From positions 786,760 to 850,759 of the forward strand of contig NZ_LT574837.1 of the NCBI RefSeq assembly GCF_900086725.1: a stretch of 64,000 nt of DNA, read 5' to 3'. Below the pieces are notes generated by a model. That model was given only the letters and a program-made list of their open reading frames with translations. It did no database searches and was not told the origin of the DNA. Source of the stretch: Bariatricus massiliensis. Lineage in GTDB: Bacteria > Bacillota > Clostridia > Lachnospirales > Lachnospiraceae. The position numbers and the translations under genes are program-made. The first letter of the stretch is position 1. Each line of letters starts with the position of its first letter. This document shows, piece by piece, positions 51,604 to 60,750 of this stretch.

Positions 51604-53283
51604 TCATTCCCCTGCCTCTACCGTATGCTGGGTGACACGAAAGATAATAAATTCTGCGGGGCGGACCGGCGCAACTCCCACATTACATATCAGCCTTCCG
51701 TTTCGAATATCATCCGGTGACATCGTGGACGGACCTAGATCAACAAAATAGCTCTCCGCCTCACTGCCCCCCGCCAGCATCCCATTTCTCCACATTTGGG
51801 TCAAAAATAAAGAAATAGACTTACTGACTCTTTCCCACAGCATCTGGTCATTTGGCTCAAATACAACCCAATTCGTATTCGCCTTAATACTTTCTTCCAC
51901 ATAGATTAGAAGACGCCGGATATTGACATATTTAAAGGCCGAATTGTTGCTTGCCGTTCTGGCTCCCCAAATCCGGATTCCAGAACCCGGTATGTTGCGA
52001 ATCAAATTGACCCCGATAGGGTTCAGACTATCCTGCTCCACCTTTGAAAACTGTACGGAAAGTCCAGTACACGCTACAGTCTCATTGGCCGGCGCCTTGT
52101 GTACGCCCCGCCCGACATCCGTTCTGGCGTAAACTCCCATCACAGCGCCCGACGGTGGAAAGTAAGCGTTTTTCTTGCTCAAACGGTCAAATTGTTGAAT
52201 CCACGGATGGTACATGGCTGCATAAGTGCTGTCTATCCTTTCCCGGAATTCCGTGAGCTCCTTCACTCCTGACAATTCGGCTGGCATATCAATGACTGCA
52301 AAGCATCTTTTTGTATTTTCACAATGGGCAATCAGTGAATCAATCACCTCCGGCATAGTAATCCCCGGTACGGCCAGAATACTAACCGTGGTGTTCTCCA
52401 AAAATGCTTGAATTCCCGTGCGCCTGCCCGGTCCGTTATCCTTTCCTGTAAAAGTCGCGGCGGTCACCCTATTCAGGGTCCCGTCGCTGCCGCCTGCAAG
52501 AACAACTTCTTCCGCTCCCGCAATCGCCTCCGACGGCTCCCGTATTTCAGTAAATAACCCAGCCTTTATTTTAATCAGAGCACTCTTCTCCAGTCTGGCA
52601 GCAATATAATTGGGGGAAGGCGGGTTAAGGTTCACATCCTCGTAGACTTCCACTTCCTCATTATACTGGGCAGAAATCTGCATCTCTGCCATGCAGAGTA
52701 CTTTCTCCGGAACCAGCCCCGTGTCCACCACATCCCGGCTGAAGGGGCGTGCAAATGTTATCTGGCGGTCAGAGATGGATTCAATGCGATTATATTCACC
52801 GTCAATTACCACGATACTTCCTGCCTCGAGTCCTGCCGTTGATTTAGCCTTATACTCTAGGTCACTGATTTTCTCTAACAACTGGAACTTTTTCTTTGCT
52901 GTCGGATTCACACGAAGCACTATCTGGTTACCGTAGCTTCCTTCATCCGCCGCACTAATATGTAAGATTCCTGCCTGTGCCTGTGCGGCCGCCGCATTCT
53001 CGGGAACCACTCTTGAAATATAGCACCGTGTGCCCCCGTTCATAAAAAACTGTTCCACACTGTTCGCCAGATACCGGTACTCTCCATGTGTAGTCTCACT
53101 CAGATAGTTCCCATATTTTCGAACAAAGTCTCCAAAATTCGTGACCAGCACCGGCGCTCCTGAAGTAGAGCCTCGCCGCGCCATTCCTACAAACCCTGCC
53201 GTACTTGTTCCCACCCCTTCCATTGGCCGTGGTGAATTATCAAATTCTTCTATATATACCCCCGGTGATAAATATTCTGCCAT
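51604..53283 (-). CDS. Contractile tail-sheath family protein, solitary
   Basis: 559 residues. Starts AEYLSPGVYIEEFDNSPRPM and ends with RNGRLICNVGVAPVRPAEFI, the beginning and end of the contractile sheath family (phage T4 gp18, Afp/PVC-type eCIS and clostridial diffocin sheaths); the middle has KNAYFPPSGAVMGVYARTD and WGARTASNNSAFKYVNIRRL, and the end NTNWVVFEPNDQMLWERV. The frame is intact with RBS AAAGGAGA. No tube, baseplate, spike or ATPase gene is in the window; neighbours are phnF and a Nudix gene. It could be a remnant or a dispersed part of a contractile injection system. Confidence 0.85.
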   Translation of the reverse strand: MAEYLSPGVYIEEFDNSPRPMEGVGTSTAGFVGMARRGSTSGAPVLVTNFGDFVRKYGNYLSETTHGEYRYLANSVEQFFMNGGTRCYISRVVPENAAAAQAQAGILHISAADEGSYGNQIVLRVNPTAKKKFQLLEKISDLEYKAKSTAGLEAGSIVVIDGEYNRIESISDRQITFARPFSRDVVDTGLVPEKVLCMAEMQISAQYNEEVEVYEDVNLNPPSPNYIAARLEKSALIKIKAGLFTEIREPSEAIAGAEEVVLAGGSDGTLNRVTAATFTGKDNGPGRRTGIQAFLENTTVSILAVPGITMPEVIDSLIAHCENTKRCFAVIDMPAELSGVKELTEFRERIDSTYAAMYHPWIQQFDRLSKKNAYFPPSGAVMGVYARTDVGRGVHKAPANETVACTGLSVQFSKVEQDSLNPIGVNLIRNIPGSGIRIWGARTASNNSAFKYVNIRRLLIYVEESIKANTNWVVFEPNDQMLWERVSKSISLFLTQMWRNGMLAGGSEAESYFVDLGPSTMSPDDIRNGRLICNVGVAPVRPAEFIIFRVTQHTVEAGE

Positions 53284-53368
53284 CTGTACTCTCCTTTTCT
53301 TAGTCCTCTATACTACCAACCTCTTTTGTTTATTGAGATAATCACAGACACTTATAAATTATAACCGC

Positions 53369-53815
53369 CTATCTCTTTAAAATTTGCCATTTCCCATCAT
53401 TGATTACATATTGAAACTCTGATAAATTGTCGTCAAGCATTACATTTAATAATTCATAAAAATCATTAACGAGATTTACTGTTGATAATTCAGATTTTTT
53501 TATCCAATGCATTTTCCCTTCTTCAGAACTCCTTAGTTCACCCTCGTACTGATTTGTTTCAAAAAGAAACACTATATATCTCCCATTATCAATTGGAAAA
53601 TGTTTAATACCACATAAACGAGGACTTATAATATTCAATCCAGTTTCTTCTTTCATCTCCCGTACTACAGCGTCAACAATTGACTCTCCTATTTCAACGT
53701 GTCCTCCGGGTAGTGTGAAGCCTTTCCAATCTTTTGCAACTCTATCTTGCAGTAAATATTCGTCATCTTTATGAATTAAACATAAAACAGTAAGTTCAAC
53801 ATTTTCTGTTCTCAA
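53369..53815 (-). CDS. Nudix hydrolase (MutT/8-oxo-dGTPase-like)
   Basis: 148 residues. Nudix box GHVEIGESIVDAVVREMKEE plus TGL, with WKGFTLPGG before it. The TTG at 53813-53815 is preferred because AAAGGTGG lies just upstream; the ATG ten codons earlier has no ribosome binding site. It hydrolyses a nucleoside diphosphate derivative, probably in housecleaning; the substrate is unknown. Preceded (upstream) by a terminator. Confidence 0.85.
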   Translation of the reverse strand: MRTENVELTVLCLIHKDDEYLLQDRVAKDWKGFTLPGGHVEIGESIVDAVVREMKEETGLNIISPRLCGIKHFPIDNGRYIVFLFETNQYEGELRSSEEGKMHWIKKSELSTVNLVNDFYELLNVMLDDNLSEFQYVINDGKWQILKR

Positions 53816-53873
53816 TGTATTTCCACCTTTCGATAAATAGTACATCCATTGGCAAGAATAAATGCCCCTAATA

Positions 53874-53909
53874 AAAAATCGCTGAGGTTAATCGACCTCA
53901 GCGATTTTT
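53874..53909. terminator. Terminator between Nudix gene and SDR gene
   Basis: AAAAATCGCTGAGGT pairs perfectly with ACCTCAGCGATTTTT around TAATCG. It ends the minus-strand SDR gene. Confidence 0.85.
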
Positions 53910-53975
53910 CTTTCACAGAAATCACCATTGGGGCACCGAGAAGACGGGCTTTTATCGTTCCCATGCCCCTCCATC

Positions 53976-55157
53976 CTACACCATGCGTTTCATCGTTTCA
54001 ATGTCCTTGAGCCACCCTCTGATGCATGAGTCGTATTCCTGCCTTTTCTCCGAATCTTTAATATACCCCTGCATCATTTCCAACTGGTGCTGGTAATATC
54101 CTGAGAGGCTCGCAAGAAGTGCCGATAACCCGCTTAGCTGCTCAGAGTCTTTTTCAGTGTAGGCAATCTGATATTGGTGTAGGGCGTTCGCCATCTCGTC
54201 GGCGGAGCGTCCCGCATGCTTCTTGAAATCACGCAGCATCCATTGCCGTTCAAATACATTTCGCTTTTTCCAACCATTATTCTGCTCGTCAAAGGTCTGG
54301 ACGATAGCCGTCAGCAGAATCCGTCCTTCTTCACAAAATGTTGCCGAAATTTGTTCACCTGATTTTTCATGGATTCCCGCATCTATCAGCGCCTGTATTC
54401 CGCCGATCTCCTGTCCATGATATTTCTTTGCTAGGAGCAATGACACGGCGAAAGCTGTTCCTGCCTCCTCTGCGGAAACAATATTTTCCCTGTTCATGTG
54501 ATAAAACTCGTCGGTGGAAATCCCCATAAGAGGCGCCACTTTTTCAATCCCCTGCATCGCCGTTTGGGTCTTCACGAGGCCGGGTCCAATGCTGAAAACC
54601 GACAGCCCGGTATCCTCCAGTTCCGCCGCCAATGTATTGGCCAGTTCCACCTGCGCGGTCTTAAACACTTCATAGCCTCCCATGTAGGCCACAGCGCCGG
54701 AAGATGGGGTGAACACAAGCACGCCCTGATTTTTCTCCACCATTTTGGGCAGGAAAAACTGTATCACTTGCAGCGGCCCCCGCAAATGGACTTGATAGCT
54801 CCTGTCCCAATCCGAAAGTGGAAGCCGCTCAATCGAATCAAAAGGTGTTATGGCGGCGTTGTTGATGATGGCATAGGGGGTTCCATATTCTGCCGATACG
54901 GTTTCACAAAAGTGTTGAATTACATCGGGCTTCTCAAGATCGAGAGGGATATACCGGGCACGGTCAGGGAATAGAGCCGCAATCATACCTTCTGCTGTTC
55001 TGCCCTTTTTCTCATCCACTTCGCCAATGATTACCTTTGCGCCCAGATATGCCAGCGCAATCCCAGCTTCCTGTGCAATTCCACCGCCGCCTCCTGTGAT
55101 GATAACAGGTTTATCCGTTAGTGTAGATATGTCGCCTACCATGTTTTGTATAAGCAT
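53976..55157 (-). CDS. SDR-family oxidoreductase with a C-terminal helical extension
   Basis: 393 residues. The first about 250 form a classical SDR: NAD(P) loop VIITGGGGGIAQEAG, NNAAITPFDSI, catalytic Ser in TPSSGAVAYMGGYEVFKTA with the Tyr-x3-Lys, and SIGPGLVKTQTAM. Residues about 260-393 are a mostly helical, charged extension (QTFDEQNNGWKKRNVFERQW, CIRGWLKDIETMKRM) that ordinary SDRs lack and that I do not recognise. The ATG at 55155-55157 is chosen over one 14 codons upstream; GGGAGG lies between. Substrate unknown. Confidence 0.75.
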   Translation of the reverse strand: MLIQNMVGDISTLTDKPVIITGGGGGIAQEAGIALAYLGAKVIIGEVDEKKGRTAEGMIAALFPDRARYIPLDLEKPDVIQHFCETVSAEYGTPYAIINNAAITPFDSIERLPLSDWDRSYQVHLRGPLQVIQFFLPKMVEKNQGVLVFTPSSGAVAYMGGYEVFKTAQVELANTLAAELEDTGLSVFSIGPGLVKTQTAMQGIEKVAPLMGISTDEFYHMNRENIVSAEEAGTAFAVSLLLAKKYHGQEIGGIQALIDAGIHEKSGEQISATFCEEGRILLTAIVQTFDEQNNGWKKRNVFERQWMLRDFKKHAGRSADEMANALHQYQIAYTEKDSEQLSGLSALLASLSGYYQHQLEMMQGYIKDSEKRQEYDSCIRGWLKDIETMKRMV

Positions 55158-55345
55158 GATTTCATTACGCCTCCCTAAGCAAATAGTTTGTGCATCCATT
55201 TGATAAAGTACGCCTTCTTCTTCAAAGGCGACAAAACCTAACTTAGCTTATTCTATTCTAATATTTGCTTGCGGAATTGTCAAACAACTTATATCGTGTC
55301 ACAACTTCATGTTACTGTCCATAACTATTTTTTATAACATCCCGT

Positions 55346-56308
55346 TTAACCCCAGTAACGCTCCATAAATTTCTCTGCATTGCGGAAGCATACATCCTCA
55401 ATCTCACCGATTGTAAATCCGGCCTTCTCCATGGCCTCAGGTAATTTATCCATGTATTGGCATCCCGCTATCTCAAGCTCACCTTCCACGCCGTCAAAGT
55501 CGGTGCCTATTGCCACCACCTCACGGCCGCCCACATTTATCATGTGGCGAATATGGCGGAGCATGGCGTCAATCGTACATTTTCCATCCGGTGACAGGAA
55601 ATCTCCACAGAAGTTCAACCCTGTCACGCCCCCTTTATCAGCCAGTTTTTTCAACATATCGTCCGTCAAGTTCCTGTTGTGGGCGCAGACCGCTCTGGCA
55701 TCGGAATGAGAAGCAATAAATGGTCTCTTACAGTGCCGGTAAATGTCTTCAAAACCTCCGTCTGACAGATGGGAGACATCTGCGATAATTCCCAGCTCTT
55801 CCATCCGCTCCAACGCCTCAAAGCCGAACGGTTTCAAACCCTTGTCACGGGCCTCCGGTATACAGCCCGGATACCCCAGACAGTTCTCATAGTTCCAGGT
55901 CAGTGTAATCATCCTAATTCCCTTTTTATGCAGTGTGTCAAGACGCTCTATCTTGTTCTCAAGAATACCGCCTTCCTCCACCGTCAGAAAGCAGGATACC
56001 TTTCCCTCTTCCTTATTTTTAAGATACTCTGTGTAGGAGCCTGCAAATGCGGCCTGTTTCTCATGCCCCTGCAGTCCTTTGTAAAAAATATCCGCCATAT
56101 TCAAGGCATCTTCATAGTGTGAGGCCAGAAACGGCTTATCCTCCCACCAGAGATAGCAGGCAAAAAACTGCGCTCCATATCCCGCCTCCACAAGCCTCTG
56201 AACATCAATCTGGCATTCATTTTTCCATACGCTCTGACTGTCGTCCCCCACCTTATGAAGGTCATACATCTTCATAAGCGTATCACAATGAAAATCAATT
56301 ATCCTCAT
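55346..56308 (-). CDS. Membrane dipeptidase family M19
   Basis: 320 residues. Zinc-site motifs IDFHCDTLMKM, TVEEGG, IADVSHLSDGGFEDI and IASHSDARAVCAHNRNL, and GTDFDGVE. Renal-dipeptidase (AcyII) family, hydrolysing dipeptides including those with D-residues or beta-lactam-like bonds. ATG after GAGGG. It starts 1 bp after the end of a permease gene, so the two form an operon for peptide/amino acid uptake and cleavage. Confidence 0.9.
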   Translation of the reverse strand: MRIIDFHCDTLMKMYDLHKVGDDSQSVWKNECQIDVQRLVEAGYGAQFFACYLWWEDKPFLASHYEDALNMADIFYKGLQGHEKQAAFAGSYTEYLKNKEEGKVSCFLTVEEGGILENKIERLDTLHKKGIRMITLTWNYENCLGYPGCIPEARDKGLKPFGFEALERMEELGIIADVSHLSDGGFEDIYRHCKRPFIASHSDARAVCAHNRNLTDDMLKKLADKGGVTGLNFCGDFLSPDGKCTIDAMLRHIRHMINVGGREVVAIGTDFDGVEGELEIAGCQYMDKLPEAMEKAGFTIGEIEDVCFRNAEKFMERYWG

Positions 56309-56309
56309 T

Positions 56310-57749
56310 CTATTTACCCTCTTGTTTCTTCGCATAATTCTTAAGGCACCATACCCGCAGCAGATAACCTACCGCAATGAGAAGAATAGGCCCTCCGTAT
56401 GTCTTGATTGTAAGGATAGTCGCTTCTTTTGCTGACTCTGCCCATACAACATAATCAAGGCCTGCACCGATATATCCCAGAACCGCAAGCAATATCGCAA
56501 GTCCCGCCACAACAAGAGCAAATGCCTTGGACTTGAAGGCTGTAAATTCAGACTTCTTGTTCTTTAGGCGGAAGGCAAAAAACGCGATGGCCAGCATTGC
56601 GTAAGCAGGCACAGAGGAAAGTGCGGATAAGTCAGTCAAGGTATTGAAGAATGCATCCAGTCCGCCCATACCGAACAGCGGTACTACAATCAATACTACC
56701 ACAACCGCACACTGAATCCATAATGCGTTTTTCAGTGTTCCATCTTCTTCCTGTTTCGTCAGGACTTTCGGGAAAGCACCTTCCGGTACTTCTGAGAAAA
56801 GCGCCCGGAGGGGAGATTCCATCCATACAATGTATGCCGCTACTGATGTAATAGTAAGAATCAGTGCATAGATACGAATGATAATCTTGCCGTTCAATCC
56901 AAAATTCGTCGCCAGTGTCTCATATACAACGTAGGCAGCGTCCTTCACTCCCGCATTGGCAATTGTCTCCGGAGAAGATACAACGAGAACAGCCACGGAG
57001 CCGATTACATAGGCAAATCCAATCAAGAATGTGGCAATAAATACGGCCTTGGGGAAATTCTTCTTTGGATTATCCATATTCTTTACATAAGTTCCGCCCA
57101 CTTCTGCCCCTGCAACTGCCAGTAGCAGCCATGAGAAGGTAGCAAAGTAGGAAGTATCAAAAGTCGGCATCAATGATTCTGCCGTAAACTGTGTCTGGGA
57201 CGGCTTCCCTGTCGCCAGTCCTACAAAGGCAAACACAATGAAGATTACCGTAATCGCAAGTGTTAATTTTCCTCCTAAATCACTGATTTTGGAGAACTTC
57301 TTGACTCCTTTTGTAGCTACATATGTAAGGAAGACAGCCAGAAAGACACTCATGTATGGCAGCAGATGAGCACTGTCGTCCGTAAACCGGTTCTCGCCAA
57401 AAATAGTCCATGATATCATGACCGGTACCTTTGCAAATACCATCTGCAGGTAGAACAGTGTAGACACGAAATAGGACCATGTCCCGATAAATGCCCATTT
57501 CTCGCCCAGTCCCATCTTAATCCACGTATAGATTCCCGCACTTCCCGCATCCTTTACCGACGCCAGTTCGGCGATAAACAAAGATAGCGGAAGGAAAAAC
57601 AAAAGCGCTACAATAAGCCATGACGGCACGGAAGCAGGCCCCAGCGCCACGACATTATTGGTAATATTACCAAATCCAAATGTCGGTACGACCGTCAGAA
57701 GAACCACCGTCCACATGCTTAGTTTCTTAGTTTTTTCTTGTTCACCCAT
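56310..57749 (-). CDS. APC-superfamily amino acid permease
   Basis: 479 residues, about 12 membrane segments, with VPTFGFGNITNNVVALGPAS at the first unwound helix and ELASVKDAGSAGIYTWIKMG. Glutamate/GABA antiporter-like, a paralogue of the permease at 32419-33822. ATG after AAAAGGAGT. Operon with the M19 dipeptidase, mirroring the M18/permease pair. Confidence 0.88.
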   Translation of the reverse strand: MGEQEKTKKLSMWTVVLLTVVPTFGFGNITNNVVALGPASVPSWLIVALLFFLPLSLFIAELASVKDAGSAGIYTWIKMGLGEKWAFIGTWSYFVSTLFYLQMVFAKVPVMISWTIFGENRFTDDSAHLLPYMSVFLAVFLTYVATKGVKKFSKISDLGGKLTLAITVIFIVFAFVGLATGKPSQTQFTAESLMPTFDTSYFATFSWLLLAVAGAEVGGTYVKNMDNPKKNFPKAVFIATFLIGFAYVIGSVAVLVVSSPETIANAGVKDAAYVVYETLATNFGLNGKIIIRIYALILTITSVAAYIVWMESPLRALFSEVPEGAFPKVLTKQEEDGTLKNALWIQCAVVVVLIVVPLFGMGGLDAFFNTLTDLSALSSVPAYAMLAIAFFAFRLKNKKSEFTAFKSKAFALVVAGLAILLAVLGYIGAGLDYVVWAESAKEATILTIKTYGGPILLIAVGYLLRVWCLKNYAKKQEGK

Positions 57750-57873
57750 AACCCTCACTCCTTTTCTCATATCGTGTTCACTGAACACGTTCATCCTCTT
57801 TTTATTCTATATAATATAATCTCTTTTGTCAATAATATGTTAGAAATATCCCGCATTATTTCGTCTTTTTCTG

Positions 57874-58043
57874 ACAACAAAGTGGACAAGTCCACTTTAA
57901 CTCCCTATCTCCCTCAATCATGAGGGACTTGTACACTTTGCGCGCCAATGTGCGGCTGCGAAGCAGCTTTCCTCGGCACATTGTGTGCATCCCCCGGAGG
58001 GGTTTTTGTAACATAGGGAACGCAGTTTTCTATTTCACAAAAA
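57874..58043 (+). repeat. Dispersed intergenic repeat, long copy C
   Basis: Same family as copy B, with the core AAAGTGGACAAGTCCACTT (57879-57897), the internal CTTGTACACTTTG inverse, GCTGC-GAA-GCAGC hairpin and the CCCCCGGAG segment, ending TTTTCTATTTCACAAAAA. An additional hairpin CCCTCA-ATCA-TGAGGG is perfect here. It abuts the ABC terminator. Confidence 0.85.
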
Positions 58044-58077
58044 TCATCCGCCGGCCAATTCGGCCGGCGGATGATTT
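58041..58077 (-). terminator. Terminator of the ABC-2 transporter operon
   Basis: AAATCATCCGCCGGCC pairs perfectly with GGCCGGCGGATGATTT (16 bp, 5-nt loop), followed on the minus strand by TTGTGAAATAG from repeat copy C. Confidence 0.88.
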
Positions 58078-58083
58078 CTCACA

Positions 58084-58806
58084 TTAGTTATCCGTTCCCT
58101 TCTTCTTATAAAAATAGGCAAACAATACAACCGAGACAACCAGCCATACCGTCAGCACTCCGCATGCACTCGCTATTTTGGCCGCCTTCATAGGGCCTCT
58201 CAATTGGTAAAAAAGTTGAAGCATAGCCCCGTAAGGAACTACCTTTGCCAACATTTCCAGTACTTTGGAGGCTTCGGCAAACATAGGGGGCATAAGAAAC
58301 AACAACATGACCGGTATCTGTATCACGCTACAGCTCATTTGATCCCGGCTCAAAATTCCTATGACCGCACTCAGCACAATCACACAGCTGTTCCCAAAAA
58401 GCGTACTTATTATGTATGCAGGTAACTGTACCGTATCCGCGCCTGCCAGAATAAAGGCGACTAAATTTCCTAAAAAAGTTATGGTCGTCGTCATCAATAT
58501 TTTTGAGAGAAAGAACTCCATCGCGTTTACATTGGAGAGCATCAATGTCCTCAGTGTGAATTTTTCCTTTTCTTCTGAGATGGTGGTGGAAGGTATCATA
58601 ATCGCACACATTGTAGAGTTCAACATCATGCCAAAATTTAATAGAAACTCTGTTTCATTTCCGGCAGCATTGGGAACTCCGATATTTTTATAAAAAATAA
58701 TAAAAAGAAGCGGCATCAGGCTGCACACCGCAATAGACGGCGTCCTCAGATAGTCAACGATATCCCTCTTATAAAGGGTTTTTAGTTTTCTCATCGAAAT
58801 ACTCAT
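58084..58806 (-). CDS. ABC-2 type transporter permease
   Basis: 240 residues with six membrane segments and the PSTTISEEKEKFTLRTLMLSN cytoplasmic loop of the family. The ATG at 58806 follows GGGAGGG; it overlaps the ATPase stop (TAATG). Probably exports a lipid, drug or peptide; controlled by the LytTR regulator upstream. Confidence 0.85.
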   Translation of the reverse strand: MSISMRKLKTLYKRDIVDYLRTPSIAVCSLMPLLFIIFYKNIGVPNAAGNETEFLLNFGMMLNSTMCAIMIPSTTISEEKEKFTLRTLMLSNVNAMEFFLSKILMTTTITFLGNLVAFILAGADTVQLPAYIISTLFGNSCVIVLSAVIGILSRDQMSCSVIQIPVMLLFLMPPMFAEASKVLEMLAKVVPYGAMLQLFYQLRGPMKAAKIASACGVLTVWLVVSVVLFAYFYKKKGTDN

Positions 58807-59648
58807 TAAAATTCCCTCCCTGTCAACTGTAAAAATATTTCCTCCAAATTCGGTTCTATCGAATGTATCGTCAGACACTTATCTGCCGACAGCAGCCTCC
58901 CTATAAACTCTGCGCTTTCTGGCCCTTTCGTCAATACTATTTTTTCCTTCTCAGTGGTCATGACCTCAATTTTGTCCTGCGCGAACTGAAGCTTCAACTG
59001 CTCCGGAGAGCCCGACGCTATGATTTTTCCCTGATTCAATATACAGATTCTTCCGCAGAGCTTATCGGCCTCCTCCATGTTATGCGTGGTCAAAAATATA
59101 GTGGTTCCATTCTGATTCATGTCCAAAAGCATCTTATGTATTTCCTGAATGGTGGCGGGATCAAGCCCACTGGTGGGCTCATCTAAAAACAACAGCTCCG
59201 GCCTGTGTAGTACCGCCGCCGCCAGAAGCGCGCGCTGCCGCATTCCTTTTGAACATTTCTTAAGTATCGTTTTCCGGTCGTCATAGAGCCGGACTTTTCT
59301 TAAGACATCTGTTACATCCTCCTCTTTGATTCCCTTCAATTCAGCAAAAAACTTGAGATTACTTTCTATACTCATGCGCTCGTAGAGCCCGTTGGTATCT
59401 GTAAGTATGCCAATTTTGTCATAATCGCTTCTCTCTGCTTTTTCGATGTCCTTTCCCAATATACGGATGCTTCCTGATTTTTTGTGAAGCTGCTTCGTCA
59501 ACAATTTCATTGTGGTGGTCTTTCCCGCGCCGCTGGGCCCCAGAAACCCAAATATCTCTCCCGGCATTACCTGAAATGTTAAATGATCCAGTGAAAAGCT
59601 GGTACCAAAATCCAGACATACCTCATTCAGATAAATCATTTCTTTCAT
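58806..59648 (-). CDS. ABC transporter ATP-binding protein
   Basis: 280 residues: Walker A GFLGPSGAGKTTTMK, signature KCSKGMRQRALLAAAVL (a SKG variant), Walker B LLFLDEPTSGLDP, H-loop LTTHNM. CcmA/NatA-like. ATG after AGGAGGAC, coupled to the permease. The long N-terminal ORF extension is rejected. Confidence 0.88.
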   Translation of the reverse strand: MKEMIYLNEVCLDFGTSFSLDHLTFQVMPGEIFGFLGPSGAGKTTTMKLLTKQLHKKSGSIRILGKDIEKAERSDYDKIGILTDTNGLYERMSIESNLKFFAELKGIKEEDVTDVLRKVRLYDDRKTILKKCSKGMRQRALLAAAVLHRPELLFLDEPTSGLDPATIQEIHKMLLDMNQNGTTIFLTTHNMEEADKLCGRICILNQGKIIASGSPEQLKLQFAQDKIEVMTTEKEKIVLTKGPESAEFIGRLLSADKCLTIHSIEPNLEEIFLQLTGREF

Positions 59649-59721
59649 ATCACTGTCCTCCTGTCTAAAATATCCATTTGCCATGCGCTTATTATTTCAC
59701 ATCTTCCGAAAAACGCAATAG

Positions 59722-59765
59722 AATCCGCTTATGCGGCGTTTTCCCGCGATAAACGGATTCTATGA
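59722..59765 (-). terminator. Terminator of the LytTR regulator gene
   Basis: AGAATCCG and CGGATTCT with further paired bases form a long stem; on the minus strand TGCGTTTTTCGG follows. It separates the regulator from the transporter genes. Confidence 0.7.
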
Positions 59766-59806
59766 TCTGACGAATGGAGCTATAAACAAGATGAATGGAT
59801 ACTCTT

Positions 59807-60721
59807 TTACCAGTGGAACTCTGCCTTCAACTCGTCAATTCGGCCTTTCGACAAAGGAATCTGACTCTTCTCCCCATTTTCCAAGATGAGCACATAACTA
59901 TTCTTTGTCCACTTTTCCAGTCGTCCAACTTTTTGGATATTTACAAGATAAGAGCGGTGGCACCGGAAGAAACCGGCCTTCTTCAGCACTTCCTCCAGCT
60001 CATACATCGTCTTTTGTGTCTGGAACAAGGTACCTCTCACGGAGACGTAGACACACTTATTCAGGCTTTCTATGTAATCGATGTCACGAGGCTCAAAGAG
60101 CAGCGTGCTCTCGCCCGATTTCACCGGAATCTTAAGAATCTCTACTTCATCATCCTCTCCAGCATCATTCTCCGCTTCCTGCTCCACCTGTGAGAATCTT
60201 CCCTCCTCCAGATAGAACGCTGTCCCCGGCATCATTATCGCGTGGCGCATGGACGAATTGGTAGTCACAAAACTTGCTCCTGACTCAATCCGCTTCTCCA
60301 TCCAGCTCAGGACGCGCTTCATATCTTCCGCCTCCAGATTGAGCAGTGGTTCCTCGATAAAATAGAAATCCGTATCCCGCATACTGAGCCTTGCAATGCC
60401 TGTCTTCGTATAATCGCCCGGCTTTATCCGTCCCATCTTCTGTTTGCGTATCTCCATCAAACCGAACTCACTCAATACAGCTTCCAGCTCCCGCCTGCTG
60501 CCCGATAACTCACGAAAAAAGCGTAAATACTCCTTTACGGTAGACCGTTCATATCCTTTGTCAGTGGCGGTCAGAAACGAAGAGCCTGCCCCTCGTTTCC
60601 ACCCGCTCACATATGCAAGGATTTCCTCCGACTTCTCCCGGTTACACTCAATATGAATGCAGCCGTACTCCGGCAATTCCTCCATAAGTTCCTCTATGCT
60701 GTCATATGATTTTACTTCCAC
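59807..60721 (-). CDS. LytTR-domain regulator with an ABC-ATPase-like N-terminal domain
   Basis: 304 residues. The C-terminal about 100 form a LytTR DNA-binding domain (DIDYIESLNKCVYVSVRG, FFRCHRSYLVNIQKVGRLEK). The N-terminal about 190 resemble the second half of an ABC ATPase without a Walker A loop: ARLSMRDTDFYFIEEPLLNL with DMKRVLSWMEKR as a Walker B/D-loop-like segment and SFVTTNSSM in the H-loop place. Likely a regulator of the neighbouring ABC-2 transporter. GTG start after AAGGAAGG. Confidence 0.75.
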   Translation of the reverse strand: MEVKSYDSIEELMEELPEYGCIHIECNREKSEEILAYVSGWKRGAGSSFLTATDKGYERSTVKEYLRFFRELSGSRRELEAVLSEFGLMEIRKQKMGRIKPGDYTKTGIARLSMRDTDFYFIEEPLLNLEAEDMKRVLSWMEKRIESGASFVTTNSSMRHAIMMPGTAFYLEEGRFSQVEQEAENDAGEDDEVEILKIPVKSGESTLLFEPRDIDYIESLNKCVYVSVRGTLFQTQKTMYELEEVLKKAGFFRCHRSYLVNIQKVGRLEKWTKNSYVLILENGEKSQIPLSKGRIDELKAEFHW

Positions 60722-60750
60722 AACCGCTGCCTTCCTTTAATCATGATTCC

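Larger units (their letters stand above)
57750..58083. other. Intergenic region between permease and ABC gene
   Basis: About 330 bp. It holds the permease promoter area, long repeat copy C (57874-58043) and the ABC operon terminator (58041-58077). No gene seen. Confidence 0.6.

Noticed and set aside
51604..53283. Prophage tail module
   Set aside because: No other phage gene is adjacent and the flanking genes are ordinary metabolic ones, so a prophage cannot be claimed from one sheath gene.
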